From: Streptomyces formicae
Lineage (GTDB): Bacteria > Actinomycetota > Actinomycetes > Streptomycetales > Streptomycetaceae
Direction: 5' to 3'
DNA: 64,000 bases
NCBI RefSeq assembly: GCF_002556545.1
Contig: NZ_CP022685.1
Coordinates: forward strand, 8,410,001 to 8,474,000
A program made the position numbers and the translations under genes. Every line of letters begins with the position of its first letter. Within the stretch, counting starts at the first letter, position 1. Under the pieces are notes generated by a model. The model made no database searches, was not told the origin of the DNA, and saw nothing but the letters and a program-made list of their open reading frames with translations. Of this stretch, positions 28,574-36,788 are shown piece by piece.

Positions 28574-29056
28574 TCAACCTCGATGTCTCGCCGCGCGGGA
28601 CTCTTGTTCAGCGCCACTTCGCCGGTCATCGCCGGCCGTGGTCGATGGGATCGGCGGATATCGAAATCCGTACGCGCGGCCGGTGACCGCCCCCAGCCGG
28701 GAGCCCGGCGAGGAGACGAACGCACCGGTCTTCTGCTGCCACTCGGCGAACAGCTTCTTGTCCTCATCCGACATTGCGACCATGCCGATCGATGGGACGA
28801 CGACGCCGACCGCGGCTCCTGCCTCTGCCTGGGCCAGCGCCTTCATCCATTGCTCACGCTCGGCGCAAGGAACGGCCACGTAGGCGCGGTCCACAAAGAC
28901 CGCGACTTCTTCCCATCCCTGCTCCCTCACGTACGCCCGGGTCGGGCGCAGGGCATCGTCGAGGTCCACGCTCTCGCTGGGTGCGATGCACGCGTACACG
29001 ACCACCTTGGCCGCCGCCGGAGATGAGGCGGGCGGCACCTCCAACAGGCGAATCAT
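28574..29056 (-). CDS. Resolvase-like domain protein of unknown function
   Basis: The product has 160 residues. KVVVYACIAPSES, RAYVREQGWEEVAVFVDRA and VGVVVPSIGMVAMSDEDKKLFAEWQQKTGAF follow the layout of the serine-recombinase N-terminal domain, but the catalytic Ser/Arg context (YxRxS) is replaced by YACIAPS, and there is no DNA-binding domain. It may be an inactive regulatory relative; such proteins recur in Streptomyces beside HATPase proteins. Its start overlaps the HATPase gene stop (ATGA). Confidence 0.6.
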   Translation of the reverse strand: MIRLLEVPPASSPAAAKVVVYACIAPSESVDLDDALRPTRAYVREQGWEEVAVFVDRAYVAVPCAEREQWMKALAQAEAGAAVGVVVPSIGMVAMSDEDKKLFAEWQQKTGAFVSSPGSRLGAVTGRAYGFRYPPIPSTTAGDDRRSGAEQESRAARHRG

Positions 29057-29535
29057 GCCGCTCCGCCTCCTGGTGACGGGGCTTGGAGGGTGCACCACGT
29101 TTCTCGGCCGCCCCGTCGAACTCCCCAAGCACCACCGTGTTCGTCGGCTACCCACGCCACGAGGAGAAGCCCGCGGCCGTTCTCCGAGTTGGAGTTCGGA
29201 TTCTGTTCCTTCGGGGGTTCGGAAGAACCGTCTCGAACGGCGATCTCGACCGTGCCTCGCGACCACAGAAGCGAGAAGGTCACCGATCCTTCGCCGTGTT
29301 CGAGGGCGTTGGTCACCAGTTCACTCACGACGAGCCGGACCGGCTCCACAAGTTCCGCGAGGGCACAATAGTGAAGACGGGCAGCCGCCAGGCGCCTCAT
29401 CTGTTCCACCCGTCGCGCGTCGCTTTTCGAAGGAGGCACGCCCGGCGGCCGCTTATCCACCTCGAAGGACACCGACATGAGGTCGTAAGCCGTCTGACTC
29501 CGGGATACGGATCTGGCCGCCGTCATCACGGGCAT
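29053..29535 (-). CDS. HATPase_c-type ATP-binding protein (RsbW-like, anti-sigma-kinase fold)
   Basis: The product has about 160 residues. The N box is VRLVVSELVTNALEHGEG and the G box is ENGRGLLLVAWVADEHG. It lacks a phosphoacceptor domain, as in the numerous single-domain Streptomyces HATPase regulators. ATG 29535 is a provisional start; ATGs at 29526 and 29478 are also in frame, none with a strong ribosome site. Coupled to the resolvase-like gene. The target protein is unknown. Confidence 0.82.
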   Translation of the reverse strand: MPVMTAARSVSRSQTAYDLMSVSFEVDKRPPGVPPSKSDARRVEQMRRLAAARLHYCALAELVEPVRLVVSELVTNALEHGEGSVTFSLLWSRGTVEIAVRDGSSEPPKEQNPNSNSENGRGLLLVAWVADEHGGAWGVRRGGRETWCTLQAPSPGGGAA

Positions 29536-29722
29536 CTCGGCTCGCCGCCCTCTGCCCACAAGCCGACGATCGAGTCCAACAATGCGATCCGGCGTCGAGC
29601 ACGCACCTCTAGTCGGACGCGAGGGGCCCGCCCCACCGACGAACCGGCCGGAGCGGATCCGGTCGACGCGTCGACAAGCGTAAGTCGCCGTACACGTTCG
29701 CCAGATGAGTGCCGCGGAGAGG

Positions 29723-29959
29723 TCACGTCTCCTCCCCGTCGTACATCACGGGGAGAAGGCGCCCGATCTGCGCGTGCAACTCCGCTGCTTCATCAGCCGT
29801 GACGACGAGCGGAAGGTCAGCGACATGGTCCCCGCCTCGGTGGAGCACGAGGGGAATGGCCAGGCGTCCGGCGTGAGTGTGCCGGACCTCCTCGCCGACC
29901 ACCCGCGCCACCCGATACTCGGGTGTCGTGGTGGTGCTCCCTGAGTGATGCGTCGTCAT
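29723..29959 (-). CDS. Small hypothetical protein
   Basis: The product has 78 residues from ATG 29959. After a Thr/Ser-rich N-terminus, RVARVVGEEVRHTHAGRLAI and DLPLVVTADEAAELHAQIGR suggest a small alpha/beta fold. No Shine-Dalgarno is obvious. It lies between the HATPase gene and an XRE regulator on the same strand, a grouping seen repeatedly in Streptomyces, and may belong to the same regulatory set. No function is assigned. Confidence 0.6.
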   Translation of the reverse strand: MTTHHSGSTTTTPEYRVARVVGEEVRHTHAGRLAIPLVLHRGGDHVADLPLVVTADEAAELHAQIGRLLPVMYDGEET

Positions 29960-30041
29960 GGACAAGGACGCTAGGGGGAGTTGGACGGAACTCCCCTGAG
30001 AAAAAATCAAGGGAGCTTCACGCTAAGGGATCAGCCGATCA

Positions 30042-31283
30042 CTATGCGGCCATGCCGATGTGCTGCGCGACAGCGCGCACGTCGTCGCGCCATGTCGGCT
30101 TCTCCCGCTTCATGAGATCGGTGACGGCCTCGCGTACCAGTGGAGAGAAGACGACTTCCTCCGGCGACTGGGCCGTGATCTTCTTGAGCATGTACACCGT
30201 TGCGTAGTCGTCGCGTTGGATGCGGTTGCAGTTCATGACCTCGATCAAGTACCGCGTGCGGCGCTCCAGTGGGAGAACCTCCAGCGCCAGCGATTCCGGC
30301 CTCTCGACGTTGTCCGCCAGCCGCAGCGCCTCGGTCGCGTCGCCTTCCTCAGCTGCCAGGTGAACGCCGTGCATCGCGACGTTCGTCGGACCGAAGCACG
30401 CGTGCCAGTCGTTCCGATCAAGTCCGATCCGACCCGAGATGCGCTCCGCCTCCCGGTAGAGATCCCAGGCCACCGTCCTTTGGTTCGCACGCACCGCGGC
30501 TACCGCGGCTTGGAGGTGCAGGGCGCCGTATGCCGACAAGTGCTCGGCGGACGCGTCATCGCCGGGCTTGCAGCTCGCGATCGTCTGCCTCGCGAGTTCC
30601 ACGCTGTCCTTTACGTCACCAGCCGACGTGAGCACGCACGACAGGTTCCACGATGCCGCGGCGAGAAGTGCCGGATCGCTGGCGCGTTCCGCAAGCGCCA
30701 GCCCTCGGTCAGCTGCAATACGAGCGAGCGTCGGCTCCCTGACGCGGCGAAGCCAGATCTGGAACAGTCCGTAGAGGCTGATGAGCTGCCGAAGTGTCGA
30801 ACTTTCCATGTCCGAGCCATTGGCGTCACGCAATGCCGCGTGCCCTGCGCGAAGCAGACCCGGAAGCCGCCGTCCTACATCTACGTACCGCTTATTCGTC
30901 TGAGTTTCGTACACCGTCCAGGCATCAGTGACGGACGCCGCGAAGTCGTCAGCACTCACGACACCGACGTACTTCGGCAGCAGGGACGACGGAAGCGAGA
31001 GCGATTGGCGGATCTCCGGCACATGGGGGTGCTCGGTATTAGGCCCTGTCGCGGAGCCGTGTACGTAGCCCCCGGACAGGTCCTTCAAGTCTTCGGCGTG
31101 GAGAACCTGCGCGAGCTTGATGAGCACGGAGATACGGTCGATGGGGAGTTGATCATGCTCAACCTTGTACGCCCAGTTCTCGCCGCGACCGACGAGTTCC
31201 GCCATCGCCTTCTGAGACAGACCGCATTGTTCTCGGTAGAAGCGGATGCGCTGACCGAGGGTGAACTCCCTGGCTTGCCTCAT
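30042..31283 (-). CDS. XRE-family regulator with TPR-like C-terminus
   Basis: The product has 413 residues from ATG 31283. The N-terminal helix-turn-helix (about 10-60) reads FYREQCGLSQKAMAELVGRG; about 350 residues of helical repeats follow (LLAAASWNLSCVLTSAGD, LHLQAAVAAVRANQRTVAWD). It is divergent from the HAD hydrolase gene, with about 165 bp between their starts. The target is unknown; autoregulation and control of the neighbours is plausible. Confidence 0.88.
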   Translation of the reverse strand: MRQAREFTLGQRIRFYREQCGLSQKAMAELVGRGENWAYKVEHDQLPIDRISVLIKLAQVLHAEDLKDLSGGYVHGSATGPNTEHPHVPEIRQSLSLPSSLLPKYVGVVSADDFAASVTDAWTVYETQTNKRYVDVGRRLPGLLRAGHAALRDANGSDMESSTLRQLISLYGLFQIWLRRVREPTLARIAADRGLALAERASDPALLAAASWNLSCVLTSAGDVKDSVELARQTIASCKPGDDASAEHLSAYGALHLQAAVAAVRANQRTVAWDLYREAERISGRIGLDRNDWHACFGPTNVAMHGVHLAAEEGDATEALRLADNVERPESLALEVLPLERRTRYLIEVMNCNRIQRDDYATVYMLKKITAQSPEEVVFSPLVREAVTDLMKREKPTWRDDVRAVAQHIGMAA

Positions 31284-31449
31284 GACTTGGCCTCTCTGTG
31301 CGCGCGAACAAGGTGCCCCGTCAGAGCGTATGCCCGGTCCGCGCCAGCAACGCGTGATACTGGAGACCTCCTCCCACGGGAGGGCACTCATGGTCCCCTG
31401 CCACGCTGGTAGGAGACCCCTGTACGCGCACGTCACGCGAGGAGATGCG

Positions 31450-32082
31450 TTGTCCTACCGTGGATTGATCCTTGACTTCGGCGGTGTCCTCACCACCCGG
31501 ATGCGCCTCAACGGAGAAGCCTTCGAGAGGTCGGAAGGGCTCACGCCGGGGGCCTACTTCCACGCCCTCGAAGAGCACCCCGATGGAGTACGCGTGTACG
31601 CCGACCTTGAAGTAGGCAGGGCGACCCAGGAGGAGTGGAACCACGTCATCGGAGGGATTCTCGGCATCGACCCGACCGACCTGATGCGACGGGCCTTGGC
31701 CAACCTCCGCCCGGAGCCCGCAATAGTCGCCGCCGCGGAGCGCGCCCGTTCGGCGGGGATCAAGGTCGCCCTGTTGTCGAACAGCTTCGGCCTTGAACCC
31801 TTCAACCCCTACAAGCAACTGGGGATGTACCAAGACTTCGACGCCGTGGTCCTCTCTGAAGTCGAGCGCGTCCGTAAGCCGTCTGCGGCCATCTATCAAC
31901 GAACCCTGGCTGCCCTCGACCTGACCGGCCCCGAGTGCGTCTTCGTGGACGACCACGCGAAGAATCTGCCGCCCGCCGAAGCCCTGGGAATCACCACCAT
32001 CCACCACACCGACGCCGCCGTCACGGCGGCTCGGCTCGATGAGCTGCTGTTCCAATCGGCCACGCGGACGGCCACACAGTGA
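31450..32082 (+). CDS. HAD-superfamily hydrolase
   Basis: The product has 210 residues from TTG 31450, chosen because GAGGAG lies five bases upstream and homology begins at once (LILDFGGVL). Motif I is DFGGV, motif II LLSNSFG, motif III the Lys in [11 protein letters not shown], and motif [12 protein letters not shown]. The second Asp of motif I is a Gly, as in some epoxide-hydrolase-N/YihX-type members, so phosphatase activity is not certain. It is divergent from the XRE regulator. Confidence 0.88.
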   Translation: MSYRGLILDFGGVLTTRMRLNGEAFERSEGLTPGAYFHALEEHPDGVRVYADLEVGRATQEEWNHVIGGILGIDPTDLMRRALANLRPEPAIVAAAERARSAGIKVALLSNSFGLEPFNPYKQLGMYQDFDAVVLSEVERVRKPSAAIYQRTLAALDLTGPECVFVDDHAKNLPPAEALGITTIHHTDAAVTAARLDELLFQSATRTATQ

Positions 32083-32324
32083 TCGGGGCCTAGCGACGTG
32101 GGTGGGTAGGGCCAAAGGCATCGGCGCTTCACCCTCGGGCGGCGCCCGTTCGGGTGACCGTCCCGCGCCGGGCTCGGGCGCCAGCTGCGGCATCCGGAGA
32201 CAGCCGTCAGGGTGCTCGTCACACCGCGCTTGCGGGTGGGGCGCGCCCACGTCGAGGACGCGAGGCGGACGCACACGACGGGCTGTCGCCGGTCCTGTGG
32301 TTCGGTCTGCTGGGTTCGGTCGGG

Positions 32325-33331
32325 TCACATCTCGAAGACGAGGCGTGCCTTGATCTGGCCGTTCAGGACCTCGGTGATGGAGTCGTTGACCGTGTCCAGC
32401 GGGCGGGTCTCGTAGATCACCTTGGTGCGTCCGGCGGCGTGGAGCTGGAAGACCTCGTCCAGGGCGGGTGCCGACGATCGAGCCGATGACCGAGGTGCCG
32501 TTCAGGACGGTGTCGAAGATCGGTACCTGGATGGTTCCGTCGGCGGGCAAGGCGACCATGACCAGTTTGCCTCCGCGCCGCAGACCGCCGTAGACGGAGG
32601 CGAACGCCTACTCGTTGACGGCCAGTGCGATCGCCGCGTGGGCTCCGCCGTGCCGCTTCAATACCTCGGCAGGGTCCTCCTTACGGGCATCGATGAGGAT
32701 GTCCGTGCCGAGCTCGCGGGCGAGTTCGAGCTTGTCGTCGGTGACGTCGATCGCGGCGACGGTAGCTCCGGCGATCTTCGCGTACTGCCCGGCCAGGTGG
32801 CCGAGGCCGCCGACTCCAGAGATTGCCACGAGCTGGGTCGGGCGGACGTCGGTGTCCTTCAGGGCCTTGTGCGTGGTCACGCCCGTGCAGTTCAGCGGGG
32901 CCGTTGCGCGAGGGGCGACGCCGTCGGGCGCCACGGCGGCGAAGTCGGCCGGGGCGAGCATCTTCTCGGCGCAGCCGCCGTCCACGCGGTAGCCGGTGTT
33001 CTGCTGCTGCGAGCACGGAGTACCCAGCCGGACAGGCAGCACTCGCAGCGCCCCGGCAGGCCCGGCCCGGCCAGGGCACGGCCACCCGACGCCCGACGGC
33101 GAGGTGGGTCACTCCGTCGCCGAGCGCCTCGACCTAGCCGACGCCCTCGTGGCCAGGGACGAAGGGAGGGTTGGGCTTGACGGGCCAGTCGCCGTGGGCG
33201 GCGTGGATGTCGGTTTGGCGCAGTCCGGACGCCTCCAGGCGGATGCGTGCCTGGCCGGGAGAGGGCGCCGGGCCTGGCGCCTCCTCGATCACCAACGGCT
33301 CGCCGAAGGTCCGGACGGCAGCAGCCTTCAT
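32325..33331 (-). pseudogene. Zinc-dependent alcohol dehydrogenase (AdhP type), inactivated
   Basis: The start (ATG 33331) reads KAAAVRTFGEPLVIEEAPGP...DIHAAHGDWPVKPNPPFVPGHE, then the frame hits TAG at 33134. Homology continues in other frames: GDGVTHLAVGRRVAVPW, then PLNCTGVTTHKALKDT and VAISGVGGLGHLAGQYAK (Rossmann motif), a stop at 32608, [20 protein letters not shown], and after another shift [20 protein letters not shown] to stop 32325. The zinc-ligand cysteine region has SGLRQTD where SGVCHTD is expected. At least four lesions; the gene is dead. Confidence 0.88.
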
Positions 33332-33705
33332 TCGATGCTCCTCGGGTTGATCGGTGCGGTTCCAGAGTTGAACGGCCCGTGCGGCGGCGGCAGGTACTGG
33401 ACGTCCTCGTGGGTGGGGCCACTCGGCCCAAAACCGAGCGGCATCCGGTGCCTCAGCCGTGAGGCACGACGACAGACAGCGGGATTCCCGACACCGACAT
33501 CTCCGAGGTGATCGCGCGCGTGCAGGGGTTGGCGGTTTGTCAGCCGGTCGATGAGGAGCAGTGGTGTGGCAGTGATCCCGGCAAGGGCAGGACGCCATCC
33601 GCGAGCTCCGGTTCACGGCCGAGAAGTCTTAAACCGTTGGCGGCCCTGGCGTGTCGGCCGCTTAGTCCGGCGGCGGCCCGTGGACGCGCGTCACGGACGT
33701 GCCCC
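33332..33705. other. Gene-free stretch upstream of the dehydrogenase pseudogene
   Basis: No convincing coding frame or RNA gene was seen. It links the decayed adhP-like gene to the repeat and tRNA-remnant cluster at 33.7-33.95 kb. Confidence 0.4.
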
Positions 33706-33732
33706 CTTGGGGACCAGTTGGGGACCAGACGG
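33706..33732 (+). repeat. 23-bp dispersed repeat, copy 1
   Basis: The core CCAGTTGGGGACCA is preceded by CTTGGGGA. Copies 2 (33928-33954) and 3 (41638-41664) are on the same strand and nearly identical. Read on the other strand the motif encodes VPNWSP-like text, a sequence I associate with integrase-adjacent Streptomyces DNA; that link is from memory and unverified. Confidence 0.75.
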
Positions 33733-33823
33733 TGTTCGCGCACCTGCACGGTAGGCACGGGACCGCACGCTGTGCACCCTGATTCCTGGTTGTATATCCA
33801 GACAAAAGCGACGCCCCATACTC

Positions 33824-33866
33824 CTGGGGGTCAAGGGGTCGCAGGTTCAAATCCTGTCGTCCCGAC
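33824..33866 (+). other. 3' half of a tRNA-Pro(GGG) gene: likely attachment-site remnant
   Basis: CTGGGGG (anticodon loop with GGG) at 33824-33830, TCAAG, variable loop, T-stem GCAGG (33841-33845), T-loop TTCAAAT, CCTGT and acceptor strand CGTCCCG plus discriminator A match the 3' half of actinobacterial tRNA-Pro(GGG). The D-arm and 5' acceptor strand are absent upstream. Integrative elements of the pSAM2 type recombine in just this part of tRNA-Pro, so this is probably one attachment-site end, the intact tRNA lying elsewhere. Confidence 0.75.
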
Positions 33867-33920
33867 TCGAAAGAGTCGCAGGTCAAAGGACCACATCAGA
33901 GGAATCTGATGCGGTCCTTT
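33863..33920 (+). terminator. Two consecutive hairpins after the tRNA remnant
   Basis: CGACTC-GAAA-GAGTCG (33863-33878) is followed by AAAGGACCACATCAGA (33885-33900) pairing with TCTGATGCGGTCCTTT (33905-33920), one mismatch, loop GGAA. They look like the original terminator of the tRNA gene carried along with its 3' half. Confidence 0.6.
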
Positions 33921-33927
33921 GGCCGTT

Positions 33928-33954
33928 CTTGGCGACCAGTTGGGGACCAGCGCG
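33928..33954 (+). repeat. 23-bp dispersed repeat, copy 2
   Basis: CTTGGCGA followed by CCAGTTGGGGACCA, immediately beyond the hairpins of the tRNA-Pro remnant and 222 bp from copy 1. Confidence 0.75.
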
Positions 33955-34030
33955 CGACATAGGTCAGTCCCGAGACGCGGAGCTCCACTTCAAGCGGAGT
34001 GTGGCCACGCGCCCACGTCAGTAGTCCGCC

Positions 34031-34270
34031 CGCACCTACAGCGTGACGCTCGGCTACCTCGGCGCCGTTCAGGTACAGAGGGGAAACCTCGACGAGGCGT
34101 GCGCAACGTGGAACGAAGCACTCGACGCCATGACGGGAGTCCAGTCCGGCCGGATGCGTGACCTCATCGGCCGCATCCAGAGCGACCTCTCGCCGGTCCG
34201 GCAACGCGGGGCCCGCCGTGTCACCGAGCTGGACCGTCGGGCGCGCAGCCTGCTTCGAACCATAGGCTAA
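34031..34270 (+). pseudogene. 3' remnant of an XRE/TPR regulator gene
   Basis: The last 79 codons are open: SARTYSVTLGYLGAVQVQRG, NLDEACATWNEALDAMTGV and RRVTELDRRARSLLRTIG resemble the C-terminal helical repeats of Streptomyces XRE regulators. A TAG precedes SAR directly and no N-terminal helix-turn-helix is present. The cut lies about 75 bp beyond repeat copy 2, which suggests the gene was severed when DNA integrated or was lost there. Confidence 0.7.
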
Positions 34271-34342
34271 TCGCGACGCGGACGCTCAAAGCCCCACACC
34301 AGCCCGCGGACCAGCATCGCCCGATGAGAGGGATCAGCACCG

Positions 34343-34825
34343 GTGACGAAGTACGAGGTCGAAGCGGTCGCAACAGTCGTCGGTGGCCACACCCGCGTGC
34401 AAGACGATTACCAGGGCGGGGTCCAGTCGAGGATCCGATTCAACGAGGCATACCCCCTGGAAACCCTGCAGGGCATCGAGGAGTTCTCCCACCTGACGGT
34501 GACGTGGCACTTCCATCTGGCACAGCCCGAGGACGTGCAGCTCCACGCCCGCAGCCCGCGGGGCAATACCCAGTGGCCTGCGACTGGAACATTCGTCCAC
34601 CGAAACCATCGGCGCCCCAACCAGTTGGCTGTCAGCTACCCGAGGCTGCTGGGTGTGGACGGCCGGGACCTCGTCGTCACCGAACTGGACGCTGTCGACG
34701 GAACTCCCGTCCTCGACGTCGCGCCGTACTTCGAGCAGATGGGTCCCCGAGGCCCGATCCATCAGCCAGCCTGGCCGGGCGAAATGCTCGCCACCTACTG
34801 GCTCGACTCCTCGCAGCGCCCGTAA
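34343..34825 (+). CDS. TrmO-family tRNA (t6A37) N6-methyltransferase
   Basis: The product has 160 residues from GTG 34343. VGGHTRVQDDYQGGVQSRIR, FSHLTVTWHFHLA, GTFVHRNHRRPNQLAVS and LDVAPYF match the TsaA/TrmO beta-barrel family (variant of FAHRSPFRPNPIGLS). Members methylate t6A in tRNA using SAM. The fold end seems complete, but the stop is directly followed by an IS701-type fragment. Substrate specificity in short actinobacterial members is uncertain. Confidence 0.8.
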   Translation: MTKYEVEAVATVVGGHTRVQDDYQGGVQSRIRFNEAYPLETLQGIEEFSHLTVTWHFHLAQPEDVQLHARSPRGNTQWPATGTFVHRNHRRPNQLAVSYPRLLGVDGRDLVVTELDAVDGTPVLDVAPYFEQMGPRGPIHQPAWPGEMLATYWLDSSQRP

Positions 34826-35063
34826 GCCCGGCAGCGGCGCGAAAGGCCCGCGCTACTACGACTGGGCCTGGGGCGGCATCGGCAGTGACCACCATCGCCA
34901 CCTGCTCATCCGCCGCAACCGGACCACTGGCGAACTCGCCTCCCGCCGGTGCTGGTCACCCACCGAAGTGACGCTGGCGGGGCTGGGCCGTGTCGCCGGT
35001 GCCCGCTGGAGTGTCGAGGAGTGCTTCCAGGCCGCCAAGGGTCAGGTCGGGCTCGACCGCTAC
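34826..35063 (+). pseudogene. IS701-type transposase fragment
   Basis: An open segment without start reads GAKGPRYYDWAWGGIGSDHH, LLIRRNRTTGELASRRCWSP and ARWSVEECFQAAKGQVGLDRY, the conserved DDE-type C-terminal portion of IS701-family transposases. Both ends are missing; it stops where the convergent TetR gene begins its 3' end. Confidence 0.85.
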
Positions 35064-35070
35064 GGCCCAC

Positions 35071-35643
35071 TCAGCGGATTGTTGGAGCTGGCGGTGCGAC
35101 CACTTCGCGCAGCTCGGCGGCGGCCTGGGTCATGAGCTGAGCGAGGGTGGTGTCCGGCTCGGCTAGCCAGCGGGGCATGGCGCGCCGGTGGATCGCCAGC
35201 ACCACGTCGATGATGAAGCGTGCTTTTCCGGGCTCGACGCCGCGGCGCTCGAGCGCCGGTGCCAGCGCGTCGGCGATGCCTGCGAGCTTGATCAGATCGC
35301 GCTCGGCCAGTGCGGGGTTGGCGGCGATCACTCGTCCTCGGCGCAGCAGCAACTCGCGCGGGCGGAAGTTCTCCTCGGCGGTTCCCAGCGCGGTCAGCAG
35401 CGCCTCGATCGGGGTAAGGCCCGGGTCGGCCGCTTCGACCTGGGCGACGAGGTGGGCCTCGAGTTCGTTGCCGGCGAAGAGGACTTCCCGCTTGTCGGGG
35501 AAGTAGCGGTAGAAGGAGCGCTCCTTCAGACCGGCGGCGCCTGCGATCTGCGCGACCGAGGTGCGCTCGAACCCCTGTGTCTCGAACAGCTCGAGCGCCG
35601 CGCGTTCGAGTCGTCCCTGTGCGTCGGATTCCCATCGCGGCAT
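35071..35643 (-). CDS. TetR-family repressor
   Basis: The product has 190 residues from ATG 35643. The N-terminal helix-turn-helix (about 10-56) reads ERAALELFETQGFERTSVAQ, then AAGLKERSFYRYFPDKREVL. It is divergent from the quinone-reductase gene with 81 bp between, where two copies of a palindromic motif lie, so it very likely represses that gene and itself. Its 3' end abuts the IS701 fragment, but the reading frame is complete. Confidence 0.93.
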   Translation of the reverse strand: MPRWESDAQGRLERAALELFETQGFERTSVAQIAGAAGLKERSFYRYFPDKREVLFAGNELEAHLVAQVEAADPGLTPIEALLTALGTAEENFRPRELLLRRGRVIAANPALAERDLIKLAGIADALAPALERRGVEPGKARFIIDVVLAIHRRAMPRWLAEPDTTLAQLMTQAAAELREVVAPPAPTIR

Positions 35644-35657
35644 ACCCACCAGCGTAC

Positions 35658-35711
35658 GACAACAGGAGCTGTCATCGGCTGATACGGTCGATGACAACAG
35701 AGGCTGTCATC
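35658..35711. promoter_or_regulatory. Duplicated TetR operator
   Basis: GACAACAGGAGCTGTCATC (35658-35676) and GACAACAGAGGCTGTCATC (35693-35711) differ at two central positions and are 35 bp apart. Each contains inverted arms (GACA...TGTC; the second extends to GATGACA/TGTCATC). They fill the spacer between tetR and the reductase gene. Confidence 0.85.
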
Positions 35712-35724
35712 AGTAGGGATCGTC

Positions 35725-36675
35725 ATGAAGGCTCTGCAATTCGACCGGTTCGGTTCCCCGGACGTGATCGTGCTCCGCGATGTCCCACAGCCGGAGCCGG
35801 GGCCCGGACAGATCCGGATCGCTGTGCGGGCGTGCGGCCTGACACCGGCCGACTGGCACGTCGTCGACGGTCTCCTCGCCGACCATCTGCCGCCGCTGCC
35901 GCGCGGGTTCGGCCTCGAGGTCGCGGGCACCGTCGACGCGCTCGGCGAGGGCGTCACCGGCGTCCGGATCGGCGACCGCGTGTTCGGCCCGGCCGCCTTC
36001 GACGGCCCGACGGCCGGCGCCGCCGAGTACGCGCTGATGCCGGCCTGGGCTCGCATTCCCGAGGGCGTAACCGCCGAGCAGGCCGCCGCACTGCCGATGG
36101 CGGCCGAGACGGCGTGGCGCGCGCTCGACGACCTCGGCGTTCAGCCGGGTGAGCTGCTGCTCGTCCACGGCGCGGGCACCACTGTGGGCGAGGCGGCGGT
36201 GCGCTTCGCGCTGCACCGGGGTATTCGGGTGATCGCCACCGCCGGGCCGACTCGGGCAGGCGCCCTGGAAGAGATCGGCGCCCAGGTGACCGCCTACGGC
36301 GAGGGCATGGCCGAACGCGTCAGCGAACTGACCCCAGGTCCCGTGGACCGCGCCCTGGACACCACGCCGACCGGGGGCCGGATCGACCGCGCCGACCAGC
36401 CCAGCCCGGCCGGCGGCTCGCTACCGACCCTGATCGAGCTGACCGGGGACCCCGACCGTGTCCTCACCGTCTCCGACTTCGCCGCCGCAGCCGAACTGGG
36501 CGTCCGGATCACCACCGAGATCCGCTACGACCAGATGAACGAGTTCGCCAGGCTCGCCGGCGAAGGCATCCTGGTCGTACCGGTCGCCCGCACCTACACC
36601 CTCGACCAGATCCTGGAAGCGGCCAAGCTCAGCCAATCCCGCCGCCCCGGCGGCAAGCTCATGCTCGTCCTGTGA
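35725..36675 (+). CDS. NADP-dependent quinone oxidoreductase / zinc-free MDR protein
   Basis: The product has 316 residues. FDRFGSPDVIVLRDVPQPEPG at the start, RACGLTPADWHVVDG in place of the zinc-ligand site, GFGLEVAGTVDALGEGV, and a nucleotide-binding segment LLVHGAGTTVGEAAVRFA identify a zinc-independent quinone reductase of the medium-chain family. It likely reduces quinones or enones. TetR control suggests induction by such a compound. Confidence 0.92.
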   Translation: MKALQFDRFGSPDVIVLRDVPQPEPGPGQIRIAVRACGLTPADWHVVDGLLADHLPPLPRGFGLEVAGTVDALGEGVTGVRIGDRVFGPAAFDGPTAGAAEYALMPAWARIPEGVTAEQAAALPMAAETAWRALDDLGVQPGELLLVHGAGTTVGEAAVRFALHRGIRVIATAGPTRAGALEEIGAQVTAYGEGMAERVSELTPGPVDRALDTTPTGGRIDRADQPSPAGGSLPTLIELTGDPDRVLTVSDFAAAAELGVRITTEIRYDQMNEFARLAGEGILVVPVARTYTLDQILEAAKLSQSRRPGGKLMLVL

Positions 36676-36788
36676 TCACCTTGCTGGCCGGGTCAGGCGA
36701 AATGAGTCCACACAACCCGATGTTCACACGGTGACCGCACCCGTTCCCGACCAGGGCCCCTACAAGATCGCGAAGTGGCACTGGAGTA

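Noticed and set aside
31140..31283. Riboswitch or attenuator upstream of the HAD gene
   Set aside because: No conserved riboswitch core or strong paired stems were seen in the 165-bp divergent spacer.
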